NCBI GenBank assembly: GCA_007745635.1
Contig: CP036272.1
Coordinates: 3,713,398-3,777,397, forward strand
Reading direction: 5' to 3'
Source: Stieleria bergensis
Lineage (GTDB): Bacteria > Planctomycetota > Planctomycetia > Pirellulales > Pirellulaceae
Length of the DNA stretch: 64,000 nucleotides
This document shows positions 20,086 through 28,764 of this stretch, piece by piece. The notes under the pieces are model-generated. The model was given only the letters and a program-made list of their open reading frames with translations, ran no database searches and was not told the origin of the DNA. Within the stretch, counting starts at the first letter, position 1. Each line of letters begins with the position of its first letter. The position numbers and the translations under genes were made by a program.

Positions 20086-21843
20086 TTAGAGCGAGTCCAA
20101 ATCTTTGACCAAGTGATTCATCGCCAGCTCTTCTTGCTCGGTTCGCTTGGCCACCCGGTTCACCTCGTCAAAGGTTGTCACGCCACGGATCACCTTCAGC
20201 ATGCCATCGGCATAAAGCGTCGACATCCCGGATTTTATCGCCTCAACTCGCAGCGTGTTGGTATCGGCGCCGGCGAACATCAGTTCGCGAATCTTGCCAT
20301 TGATGATCATCAACTCGTAAATCCCGATCCGTCCGCGGTAGCCACTGCGAGCACAATACGGGCAGCCTTTGCCGCGCGAGAATTCTGCTTGCTCAACCAT
20401 CTCCGGCGGCATTTGCGAATCGGCAATCACCGCTTCGGAGGGCTGGTAGCGAACCTTGCAGCGAGGGCAAATCGTCCGCACCAAACGCTGAGCCAGGATC
20501 GCGATCACCGAGCTGGCGACCATGTAACCGGGCACTCCAATATCCACCATCCTGCTCACAGCACTGGGCGCATCGTTCGTGTGTAGTGTACTGAATACCA
20601 GGTGTCCTGTCAAAGACGCCTGGATTCCCATCGAAGCTGTCTCCTCATCTCGCATTTCGCCGACGAGGATGATATTTGGGGCTTGCCGCAACATACTTCG
20701 AATAATCAGCGCGAAGTCCAGTCCGATGCTGTGCCGAACTTCGACCTGGTTGATCCCCGGCAGGTAATATTCAACGGGGTCCTCGGCCGTAATGATCTTG
20801 CGGTCGGGCCGGTTCAGCGAGTTCATCGCCGCATACAGCGTGGTGGTCTTTCCAGACCCCGTGGGCCCGGTGACCAAAATGATCCCGTTGGGCCGACGAA
20901 TGAGCGAGTTGAAGGTTCGGTAATCGCGTTGACTCAAACCGAGCTGCCTCACCCCCACTTTGATGTTGTCTTTATCCAGGACCCGCATCACACAGGACTG
21001 GCCGTGGTTGGTGGGAATGATGCTGACGCGAAGGTCAAGCTGCTTGTCACCGACGGTGATTTTGATCCGCCCATCAGTGGGGCGTCGTTTTTCGGAGATG
21101 TCGATCTTGGACAGAATCTTGATGCGGGCGATCAATGCGGAGAGCATCCGCCGGGGGGCACTTTCCCGCTCCACACAGACGCCATCAATTCGATAGCGAA
21201 TTCGAATGCGATCTTCAAACGGCTCGACGTGAATGTCACTGGCCCGCAACTGAACGGCTTCTTGGATCATCAGGTTGACCAGCCGAATCACGGGCGCTGC
21301 CGAGTCGTCGTTATCGTCCGCTTCCTCGGTTTCCATCCCGGAGGTTTCGGTGAAGTCGATGGCGGTGTCGGTGAATTCTTGCAGGATCGAGTCAGCCGAT
21401 TCACCTTCAATCTGCCCGTAATAATGGTGAATCGCCCCCTGAATCGCCTCTTTGGGGGCCAGTGCGGTTTCGATTTTCCGGTTCAGGATGAATCGCAGCT
21501 TTTCGATGGTCTCCAGATCGAAGGGGTTGGAGATCAGAATCTGCAGTGCGCCGTCTTCGTTGCTAAAGGGCAGCACTAGGTTTTCGCGCGCGACCGCTTC
21601 GGGGACCAATTCGATGACTTCGTCGGGAATTCGGTGCTCGCGAAGGTCAACAAAGGGGATTTTGTGAAACTCGGCCATCGCCGAGGTCACCTGCTCGGGC
21701 GAGGCATATTCCATCTGCACCAAGATTTCACCGACGTCAAGGCCCTGCTCTCTGGCAACGCCTTCGGCTTCGGAGAGCTGATCCAGGCTGATGGTACCGC
21801 GTCGCAACAGTAGGTCTGGATAGTCTTGACTGACTTGGCTCAT
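20086..21843 (-). CDS. GspE/PilB-type assembly ATPase (second copy)
   Basis: 585 residues. N-terminal MshEN-type domain (PDLLLRRGTISLDQLSEAEG, residues 9-28), then a GspE core with Walker A GPTGSGKTTTLYAAMN near residue 325, AEDPVEY, LRQAPNIILVGEMRDEETAS near 390 and the His box LVFSTLHTNDAPSA. Zinc tetracysteine CPRC and CPYC at about 460-500. It is clearly a paralogue of the ATPase at 16594-18306, and the catalytic motifs look intact in both. It is the first gene of the minus-strand locus and diverges from the UvrA-family gene. Two extension-type ATPases may serve two alternative platforms or fibres; only one GspF is visible. Confidence 0.92.
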   Translation of the reverse strand: MSQVSQDYPDLLLRRGTISLDQLSEAEGVAREQGLDVGEILVQMEYASPEQVTSAMAEFHKIPFVDLREHRIPDEVIELVPEAVARENLVLPFSNEDGALQILISNPFDLETIEKLRFILNRKIETALAPKEAIQGAIHHYYGQIEGESADSILQEFTDTAIDFTETSGMETEEADDNDDSAAPVIRLVNLMIQEAVQLRASDIHVEPFEDRIRIRYRIDGVCVERESAPRRMLSALIARIKILSKIDISEKRRPTDGRIKITVGDKQLDLRVSIIPTNHGQSCVMRVLDKDNIKVGVRQLGLSQRDYRTFNSLIRRPNGIILVTGPTGSGKTTTLYAAMNSLNRPDRKIITAEDPVEYYLPGINQVEVRHSIGLDFALIIRSMLRQAPNIILVGEMRDEETASMGIQASLTGHLVFSTLHTNDAPSAVSRMVDIGVPGYMVASSVIAILAQRLVRTICPRCKVRYQPSEAVIADSQMPPEMVEQAEFSRGKGCPYCARSGYRGRIGIYELMIINGKIRELMFAGADTNTLRVEAIKSGMSTLYADGMLKVIRGVTTFDEVNRVAKRTEQEELAMNHLVKDLDSL

Positions 21844-22450
21844 ATGGAGGGCCTTTTTCGCTGGTTAGACAACTTTGATGAGACGAGATCGATCGCTTGG
21901 CAGCATCCATCTGCACACGCGAATTCGATTGATTGGAAGACACACTGGCAACCGCAAGCGGAACGATCTGCATTGGATCGACCTTTGGGGACGCCACGAC
22001 CCGCAGCCTGACCGCGACGATTCCGCCGTGTTTTGGCTTGAGCACTGAACCAGGATCGACATTTGCACCGGCTCACTGTGGTGATTCCCGGCCAACAAGT
22101 GTTTGCCGCGTGTGGACTCCGCGGTTCATTTTAGCTCGACTTTCGGGTTCCTGCGACAGGCAGAGAAACAACTCGACCGTAACTCTAGGCGTTTTTTGTC
22201 GGTTCGGGGGATTAACAGACAGCCAGCAGCGATGGTGCCCAGGCATTTGCCGCTTGACCACGAGCGGAGACCAGCGGCCCAATCGCCAACGGCGAATTCG
22301 ACAGAGAGCGACCCAAAGGGCCATGACGGACTGATGAAACCACGCCTGGATCAAAAAACAGCGTCTAGCCCCCCAAGGGTTCATGGTGCCAGCCACCACG
22401 TCGCCTTACACTGACGCGACCATCCATTTCCTGAAGACGGACACCCGGCA
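21844..22450. other. Divergent intergenic region (gspE-like / uvrA-like)
   Basis: About 600 nt with no credible gene. Promoters for both divergent units should lie here. No convincing -35/-10 pair, operator or RNA structure was recognised. Confidence 0.5.
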
Positions 22451-25384
22451 GTGGCACGCAAGAGATCTGCAACCAAGAGCACCGCACTGACTGCGCAAGA
22501 CACGATTTCGGTCCGCGGGTGCAGAGTGCACAATTTAAAGTCGATCGACCTGGACTTACCGCGCGGCAAGATGATCGCCCTGTGTGGTCTGTCCGGCAGC
22601 GGCAAGACTTCGCTGGCTCTGGACACGCTGTACGCTGAAGGCCAGCGCGCGTACATCGAAAGCTTCACGGCATACACACGGCAATTCCTGGCGCGGCTGG
22701 ATAAACCTGACTGCGATTCCATCACGGGCATCCCACCGGCGATCGCTGTCACGCGACAAGGCGGCTCGAAAACCAATCGCAGCACAGTTGGCACAGCGAC
22801 CGAGATCGCAGACCACCTGCGTTTGCTATACGCCAAAGCGGCGACCCTGTCCTGTTACCGTTGCGGGCGACTGGTCCGGGCAGACGATCCCTCCGAAGTC
22901 GCCGCGCAGCTACAAGGGCGTGGCTCGCGGCACATGATTGGATTTCCGATTTGGTTGCCCGACCGAACCGCTGGCGGCGAGATCCTGTTGGGCTTGCAGC
23001 AAGACGGCTATCAGCGACTCATTCTCGGCCAGCGAACGTATCACCTGACTGACTCGGATCGAAAGACGCTCGCTGGAGCAATCAAGCGCGAGGGCGTCGA
23101 AGCAACCGTGATTGTCGATCGCGTTTCCGCCAGCACGGACTTGGCGCGATTGACGGAATCCCTGGAGACCGCGATGGGCGAAGGGCACGGACGCGCCACG
23201 ATCCTTTCACTGTCACCGAGCGGCCTGACTGAAGACCATCGAATTGGCGGCAATCGAACTGAACTCGATGAGAACGATAGCAAGGACGCCGAAGTCAATC
23301 AGGGCGATCGCTTGGTCTCGATCGATGATCAAACCTGGCAACAGCAAATCATCAGCGAACAACGGCGCTGTGACGCTTGCGATTTGGATTACCCGGATGC
23401 CGTGCCGCGCTTGTTTAACTTCAATCATCCACTCGGTGCCTGCTTTCAGTGCGAAGGCTTTGGTGAATTGATTGACTTTGACATGGATTTGATCGTCCCG
23501 AACAAGGACAAAACGCTTGCAGAAGGCGCCATCGAACCATGGAACACGCCGTCCTATTCCCATGAACGCGAAGAACTGCTGGAACTGGCCGATGATTACG
23601 ACATCCCCGTTGACATCCCGTATCGCAAGCTCAAAAAGAAACACCTTCAACTCATCCACGAGGGTGTACCCGCACGTCAGTTCGGCGGGCTAAGCGGTTT
23701 CTTCAAGTGGCTTGATCGCAAAAAATACAAGATGCACGTGCGTGTCTTTGCGTCTCGCTATCGCAGCTACCGAACCTGTGACGTCTGTGATGGCAAACGC
23801 TACAAGCCAAGTGTGTTGGCGTATCGCTTGCAAGGCAAAACCATTGCCGACCTGTTTGCGATGACAGCGGACCAAGCGGCCAGCTTTCTGGATCGCACGG
23901 AGATCGAATCGCGCGAGCAACAAATCGCAGCTGAACCATTGCGGCAGATCCGCGATCGACTGGGCTACCTGCAGTCGGTTGGCCTGGGGTACCTGCAACT
24001 TGAACGACCGTTGCGAACGCTCTCTGGCGGTGAGACTCAGCGGGTGGCGTTAACGGCCGCGCTCGGCGGCAGCCTGGTCAATATGTTGTACGTTCTTGAC
24101 GAGCCCACCGCTGGACTCCACCCCAGTGATGTGACTCCGCTGATCGACTGCGTTCATGGTTTGCGTGATCGTGGCAATACCGTGATCGTTGTCGAACACA
24201 ACGAGCAGATGCTTCGCGCGGCCGATCAGGTGGTAGAAATTGGGCCAGGTGCGGGAGTCGGTGGCGGTGAGGTCGTCTTTCAAGGCACTCCCAAGCAGAT
24301 CGCCAAGAGCAAGACTAGCCTGACCGGCATGTACTTGCGACGCGATCGCGGACAAACGCTGCGGTCACACTCGCCGCGTGAATCCACTGCCGAATTGGTA
24401 CTCAAAGGCGCCAGCGGCCACAACCTTCAGTCGGTCGATGTGGCATTCCCACTGGGCGTGCTCTGTGTGGTCTCTGGTGTTTCGGGAAGCGGCAAGAGCT
24501 CACTGGTCGTGGACACCCTGCTGCCCGCGATTCAGACTCGCAAGAAACAAACCACCCTGCCCTGCCTGCCCTACCAATCGCTCACCGGAGTCGGGCAGAT
24601 TCAACAATGCATCGCCGTTGATCAATCGCCCATCAGCCGCTCACCGCGCAGCTGCCCGGCAACGTTCCTGAAGGTCTTTGATCCGATTCGCAAGGTCTTT
24701 GCCGCAACCGGTGAAGCCCAACGACGCGGGCTGACCGCCAGCCACTTTACCTTTAACAATGCCAAGGGCCAGTGCCCCGAATGCGAAGGTGCCGGTGTGC
24801 TGCAAGTCGACATGCACTTCCTGGCCGACGTGCAAATGCGCTGCCCTGAATGCCGCGGCACTCGGTATCGAGGCGACATCCTGAAAGCCACTTATCGTGA
24901 CCGATCGATTGCCGACGCGCTGAACATGAGTGCCGCCGAAGCGTTCGAATTTTTTCGCGGCGCGGAAAAAGTGCAAACAAAACTGCAGCGCATGCTGGAC
25001 GTCGGGCTGGGCTACCTTAGCCTCGGCCAGTCCGCTTCCACATTATCCAGTGGCGAGGGACAACGATTGAAGCTGGCGGAGTTCTTGGCATCCAGCTCAC
25101 GCAAGCGAACGCTGTTTGTGATGGATGAACCAACGACCGGACTGCATGACGATGACTTGGTGCGACTGGTCGACTGCATGGACGCGCTGATTCACGACGG
25201 CCATTCACTGATCGTGATCGAACACAATCCCTTACTAATGCTCTCTGCAGATCACATCATCGACCTTGGCCCCGGCGGCGGCGACAAGGGAGGATCAATT
25301 GTTGCCTCCGGAACGCCGCAACAGTTGATCAGCCATTCGCAAGACGTCAGCCTGACAGCAAAGGCTCTGGCAGAGCACTGCTAA
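22451..25384 (+). CDS. uvrA: UvrA-family excinuclease ATPase (possibly a paralogue)
   Basis: 977 residues from GTG at 22451. It has the double ABC layout of UvrA: Walker A LCGLSGSGKTSLALDTLY near residue 45, zinc module CYRCG near 135, signature LSGGETQRVAL and Walker B VLDEPTAGLHPSD near 522-555. The second half has Walker A VSGSGKSSLVVDTLLP near 677, CPECEGAGV and CPECRGTRY near 775-800, signature LSSGEGQRLKL and MDEPTTGLHDDD near 865-895. UvrA recognises helix-distorting DNA damage with UvrB. The signal region RQGGSKTNRSTVGTATEI and a variant second signature (SSGEG in place of SGGEA) differ from standard UvrA, so this may be a second UvrA used for another purpose. Monocistronic by spacing. 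Confidence 0.85.
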   Translation: MARKRSATKSTALTAQDTISVRGCRVHNLKSIDLDLPRGKMIALCGLSGSGKTSLALDTLYAEGQRAYIESFTAYTRQFLARLDKPDCDSITGIPPAIAVTRQGGSKTNRSTVGTATEIADHLRLLYAKAATLSCYRCGRLVRADDPSEVAAQLQGRGSRHMIGFPIWLPDRTAGGEILLGLQQDGYQRLILGQRTYHLTDSDRKTLAGAIKREGVEATVIVDRVSASTDLARLTESLETAMGEGHGRATILSLSPSGLTEDHRIGGNRTELDENDSKDAEVNQGDRLVSIDDQTWQQQIISEQRRCDACDLDYPDAVPRLFNFNHPLGACFQCEGFGELIDFDMDLIVPNKDKTLAEGAIEPWNTPSYSHEREELLELADDYDIPVDIPYRKLKKKHLQLIHEGVPARQFGGLSGFFKWLDRKKYKMHVRVFASRYRSYRTCDVCDGKRYKPSVLAYRLQGKTIADLFAMTADQAASFLDRTEIESREQQIAAEPLRQIRDRLGYLQSVGLGYLQLERPLRTLSGGETQRVALTAALGGSLVNMLYVLDEPTAGLHPSDVTPLIDCVHGLRDRGNTVIVVEHNEQMLRAADQVVEIGPGAGVGGGEVVFQGTPKQIAKSKTSLTGMYLRRDRGQTLRSHSPRESTAELVLKGASGHNLQSVDVAFPLGVLCVVSGVSGSGKSSLVVDTLLPAIQTRKKQTTLPCLPYQSLTGVGQIQQCIAVDQSPISRSPRSCPATFLKVFDPIRKVFAATGEAQRRGLTASHFTFNNAKGQCPECEGAGVLQVDMHFLADVQMRCPECRGTRYRGDILKATYRDRSIADALNMSAAEAFEFFRGAEKVQTKLQRMLDVGLGYLSLGQSASTLSSGEGQRLKLAEFLASSSRKRTLFVMDEPTTGLHDDDLVRLVDCMDALIHDGHSLIVIEHNPLLMLSADHIIDLGPGGGDKGGSIVASGTPQQLISHSQDVSLTAKALAEHC

Positions 25385-25411
25385 TCATCCCGCAGGCTGA
25401 GTTGCCAGTTC

Positions 25412-25436
25412 GCAGGGTGCCGTGATTGCACGCACC
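25412..25436. repeat. Dispersed GTGCCGTG..GCACGCACC element, copy A
   Basis: GCAGGGTGCCGTGATTGCAC followed by GCACC lies in the convergent spacer after the uvrA-like gene. Related copies are at 28031-28093 and 49082-49101. The self-complementary GTGC/GCAC arms suggest a small hairpin repeat. Confidence 0.55.
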
Positions 25437-25483
25437 GATGAAGTTGACACGCACACCGAGGACGCTCAATCAACAAGCCTAAA

Positions 25484-26314
25484 CTAGCGACGGACTCTCA
25501 AACGCAAGCGATCTATAAATCGCAGCCGAGACCCCGGACTTGCTGGCTTTGCGACCGGCTTGACACTGGGGTCTTGCACGACCGATCGATTGTCCCGTTT
25601 AATCAACAAGCTTGAGTAGCTCGGACGAAACGGAATTCGCGAATTGCTGATGGCCACGACGCCCACTAAGGCCTCTTCGTTTCGCCATGCCTCGGCGATT
25701 AGCTTCTTGGGCTCTCCTGCATGCCAGGTCTCTAAGTCATGGCTCATCGATCCGAGCATCACATCGCCCTTTCGTTCAAGCCTCAGCCAAGTGGGCTTGC
25801 TGCCATCGGTTGGGAAATCTTTTGGCAAACCATAACGCTGCAGTTTTCCATCAACGTGCATTTCAAAATTGATGAAGTCAGCCTCGCTGCCATTGGGGCG
25901 ATGTAAACCGGCACGCTCAATTCGCACAAAATTGCGTTCATCTGCCATCACCAATAGCCCCGCACCGTTGTATCCGATCCGCGCACGCTGTGTCGATTCC
26001 TTCGTCGGTTCGAACGTGCCGTCAACGCGTACCGTCACGGTAAAGTCACCCCGAACGCTCTGCAAAACACGCGGTGCCTTATCGCTGCCTAAACTGGGAC
26101 TCAGCCCATGTGGCTTCGCAGAGCCAGGCACAACGATGGATAACTTGCCGCTTTCCGCAATGAACTCACAGTCGCCAGCCAAATCAAAGGCCATTCCCCA
26201 GTGAGGAATCGAGCGCATGCCGGGACCCTGTTGCTGAGCAGAGCACCATGAATTCATCAGCAGAAGCAACCCCGTAGCGATGCAGGAGAATAGCTTTGTC
26301 ATTGGATCAACCAT
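25484..26314 (-). CDS. Secreted DUF1349-like (concanavalin-like) protein
   Basis: About 276 residues from the ATG at 26314; a second ATG at 26302 would start directly with the signal peptide MTKLFSCIATGLLLLMNSWC and is equally possible. The frame is open to 26521 but that part overlaps the sulfatase gene and is not protein-like. A Sec signal peptide ending at CSAQQQ is followed by a beta-rich domain with GDFTVTVRVDG, GLLVMADERNFVRIERAG and WLRLERKGDVMLGSMSHDLE, the pattern of DUF1349 proteins, which adopt a lectin-like sandwich fold. The C-terminus is Arg-rich. It lies 70 nt downstream of a sulfatase on the same strand, so a shared role on sulfated polysaccharide is possible but unproven. Confidence 0.75.
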   Translation of the reverse strand: MVDPMTKLFSCIATGLLLLMNSWCSAQQQGPGMRSIPHWGMAFDLAGDCEFIAESGKLSIVVPGSAKPHGLSPSLGSDKAPRVLQSVRGDFTVTVRVDGTFEPTKESTQRARIGYNGAGLLVMADERNFVRIERAGLHRPNGSEADFINFEMHVDGKLQRYGLPKDFPTDGSKPTWLRLERKGDVMLGSMSHDLETWHAGEPKKLIAEAWRNEEALVGVVAISNSRIPFRPSYSSLLIKRDNRSVVQDPSVKPVAKPASPGSRLRFIDRLRLRVRR

Positions 26315-26384
26315 GGCGAAATTCGATGAGAAACAGGATAGGGGTGTACGACTCGGAGTCGTGTTTTGCGAGCTTGGGAAACGG

Positions 26385-27923
26385 TTACGGCTGAACCGAC
26401 TGCGTTTGATTGCGCCGCGCGGCAGCTTCCCTTTGCCGCTGTGCCAGGACTTCACGCATCTCCAACAGACGCTCGCTGACATGCTCTTTGCCGGCCAGAT
26501 TGTGCTTTTCCATTGGATCACGCGTCAGATGATACAACTCCTCGCCATCGGGCCACTTGGCATACCGCCAACGCTGATTGCGGATCGCGTAACCGAGCTT
26601 TGGACCGCGACTGACAACACTGTAGGCGAACTTCGTTTGCCCCGTCCGCACTGGATCGGCAAGCAGGGGACGCAGCGAACGGCCTTGCAAATGCGCTGGC
26701 AATGGCAACCCGGCCAAATCACTGAGCGTCGGATAAACATCGATCAACTCTACCATCGCTTGACTCTTGGTCCCGCCCTGAGTGGACCCGGGCACTCGAA
26801 TGATAAACGGCACCTTGGCACCAATGTCAAACAAGGTCACCTTGCCCCACAAAAAGTGATCGCCCAAGTGATAACCATGATCACTGGTAAACACAATGAT
26901 CGTATCCTCCCAGTGACCACTGTCTTTTAAAGCGTTGACGACGATGCTCAACTGTGCATCAATGAAAGAGATGCACGCGTGATAGGCCTGCATGTACTCG
27001 CGTCGCAGCGCATCGTTTTCGACGCCCAGCTCAAACCCGAACGCTTCATAGCGTTTGCTGATCGCCGACTTGGGAAGACTGTCCCACAAATTTCTACGAT
27101 CCGCTGTGTATTCAATCTTTTCCGGTGGGTACATGTCGAAGTATTTCTGGGGCGCCAGAAACGGCACGTGCGGCTTTTGAATCCCGCAGGCAATGAAGAA
27201 TGGCTTGTCACCAAAGGCATCGTCGGTCAACCATTTGGCAACCTGCCGCGCATTCTTGCCGTCCTTGTGCTGATCGTCCTGCAACCCGCTGGGCCCGTAA
27301 CCTGGCGGTGTTTGAGCGTCTAGCTTGGCCGCCACCTGTTTCTGGATCTCGCGCCATCGGCGGCGGTTCTTGGGGTCTTCGACCGAACCATTGTCTGCTT
27401 CAAAGGCTAGCCGCGCTTGCGTCACCACGGGCAATTCATCATTGCTAAAACGATGAAACTCGTTCCAAGCCACATTGCCATGTTCATGCCTGGGGCTGTG
27501 AAAGACCTTGCCAACACAGCCGGTCCAGTAACCGTGCTCTTTAAAGTGCTGTGGCAGAGTGACCGTCCCGGGACGCTGACGACGAATATCGTCCGTATTA
27601 TTCAGTACACCGGAAGACTGCGGGTACAGCCCGGATAGCATTGACGCTCGGGAGGGGCCGCAAACGGGATACTGGCAAAACGCATGCGTAAACGTCAGCG
27701 ATTGGGCAGCCAGCCCCGACAAGGTTGGCGTGGTGATCGGAGAATAGCCAGCCGGCTGCACATGCGTGTTCAAGTCGTCACAGACAATGAACAAGACATT
27801 CTTCGCTTTGGCGGATTGAGTCGCTGCACCGCTTTGAACCTCAGCAGCCTGCGCAGAAACAACGTTGATCAACGTCACCTGAAGCAGGAACCCGAAACAA
27901 ACAATAAACAAACTTCGAAGCAT
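26385..27923 (-). CDS. Secreted sulfatase, iduronate-2-sulfatase-like
   Basis: About 512 residues from the ATG at 27923, where a signal peptide begins (MLRSLFIVCFGFLLQVTLIN, cleavage near SAQA). The frame extends to 28013 but that adds an unlikely leader. The alkaline-phosphatase-like core starts with NVLFIVCDDLN. Cys88 in VCGPSRASMLSGLYP is the CxPSR site converted to formylglycine. Other metal-site motifs follow: GKVFHSPRH, CGIQKPHVPF and VFTSDHGYHLGDHFLWGKVT. The combination resembles IDS-type sulfatases that remove 2-O-sulfate from uronic acids in glycosaminoglycans or algal polysaccharides; the exact substrate cannot be read from sequence. The activating enzyme is not in the window. Confidence 0.9.
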   Translation of the reverse strand: MLRSLFIVCFGFLLQVTLINVVSAQAAEVQSGAATQSAKAKNVLFIVCDDLNTHVQPAGYSPITTPTLSGLAAQSLTFTHAFCQYPVCGPSRASMLSGLYPQSSGVLNNTDDIRRQRPGTVTLPQHFKEHGYWTGCVGKVFHSPRHEHGNVAWNEFHRFSNDELPVVTQARLAFEADNGSVEDPKNRRRWREIQKQVAAKLDAQTPPGYGPSGLQDDQHKDGKNARQVAKWLTDDAFGDKPFFIACGIQKPHVPFLAPQKYFDMYPPEKIEYTADRRNLWDSLPKSAISKRYEAFGFELGVENDALRREYMQAYHACISFIDAQLSIVVNALKDSGHWEDTIIVFTSDHGYHLGDHFLWGKVTLFDIGAKVPFIIRVPGSTQGGTKSQAMVELIDVYPTLSDLAGLPLPAHLQGRSLRPLLADPVRTGQTKFAYSVVSRGPKLGYAIRNQRWRYAKWPDGEELYHLTRDPMEKHNLAGKEHVSERLLEMREVLAQRQREAAARRNQTQSVQP

Positions 27924-28030
27924 CAAAAGGCTTGGGGTAGAAAGGTAGAGACCGCATAGCAGACAGTGGCGACACAGTTCCAGTAAAAGAAGCGTGATGG
28001 GGAGGAAACACATTGTATTCCATCACCGCC

Positions 28031-28093
28031 CTGCGGGGTGCCCGCACGCACCAAGTTAAACGCAGCCTGTAGGTTGCCGTGCTTGCACGCACC
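28031..28093. repeat. Dispersed GTGCCGTG..GCACGCACC element, copies B and B'
   Basis: CTGCGGGGTGCCCGCACGCA with CC (28031-28052) and GTAGGTTGCCGTGCTTGCAC with GCACC (28069-28093) lie head to tail in the spacer between the sulfatase and the GntR gene. Similar to 25412-25436 and, inverted, 49082-49101. Confidence 0.55.
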
Positions 28094-28179
28094 CGACGTT
28101 GAAAGGTGCGGGATTCCATTGGGGACTAGCGCGGCAATGCAACGGCTTTGGGGAGGCGACCAATTTTTTGAAAAAAAGC

Positions 28180-28222
28180 TTGACCTGACTCACCTGGCTG
28201 GTGTACTACGCACCTAGCACAC
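28180..28222 (+). promoter_or_regulatory. Promoter with overlapping GntR/YtrA-type operator
   Basis: TTGACC at 28180-28185 is a good -35 box. Seventeen nt later lies a weak -10 (GTACTA, 28203-28208) inside an inverted repeat GTGTACTA-N6-TAGCACAC (28201-28222; 7 of 8 positions complementary). The start codon of the GntR-like gene follows at 28253. GntR regulators of this subfamily bind palindromes of this general shape in their own promoters, so autorepression of the exporter operon is the natural reading. Confidence 0.6.
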
Positions 28223-28252
28223 TGGTACTCCAGAACACCGACAGGCAATGCC

Positions 28253-28690
28253 ATGTACTTTTCGATCGATGTCCACAGCGATACGGCGATTTATTTGCAA
28301 CTCGTCAGACAAATCAAGTTCGCGATTGCGTCTGGAACGTTAAGGCCCGGACAACTCTTGCCCAGCGTTCGAATGCTTAGCCAGCAGGTGGCTTTGAATC
28401 CAAACACGGTTTCCCGTGCTTTCAATCAATTGCAAACCGACGGAGTGATCGAAGCGTTGCGAGGACGCGGCATGGTGGTCTGCGAGCAAGCGCCCAAGCA
28501 TTGCCGCAAGGATCGCGAAATGGTGGTCAACGAACGGATCGGTGCGATCATGACCGAAGCCTGGAACGCTGGCCTCAGCCGCACTCAGATCGAAAGCTAC
28601 GTGCAATCGCATCTCGATGATCTGGCGCAGCGCACACCGACTGCGTTGCAATCATCCGCGGACTCAACGAACGGTCAGTCCGCTGACTAA
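28253..28690 (+). CDS. GntR-family transcriptional regulator, YtrA subfamily
   Basis: 145 residues. The winged helix-turn-helix covers residues 1-80: IYLQLVRQIKFAIASGTLRP, then LPSVRMLSQQVALNPNTVSRAFNQLQTDG and GRGMVV. The C-terminal region is a short helical tail (about 50 residues) without a ligand-binding domain, which is the YtrA arrangement. Such regulators usually repress the ABC exporter encoded next to them. The ATPase gene follows after 74 nt, and a palindrome overlaps the promoter upstream. The inducer is unknown; relatives respond to cell-envelope-active compounds. Confident of the family, less so of the regulon. Confidence 0.9.
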   Translation: MYFSIDVHSDTAIYLQLVRQIKFAIASGTLRPGQLLPSVRMLSQQVALNPNTVSRAFNQLQTDGVIEALRGRGMVVCEQAPKHCRKDREMVVNERIGAIMTEAWNAGLSRTQIESYVQSHLDDLAQRTPTALQSSADSTNGQSAD

Positions 28691-28764
28691 CTCCGCAAGC
28701 CGTCCCTTTTTTGCCTTTTTCCACCAAGCCCAGTCTTTTCTATTCATAACCGGGAGACAAGCTC

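Noticed and set aside
20602-21579. 325-codon frame antisense to the second gspE-like gene
   Set aside because: Same reason: the conserved motifs are all on the minus strand.
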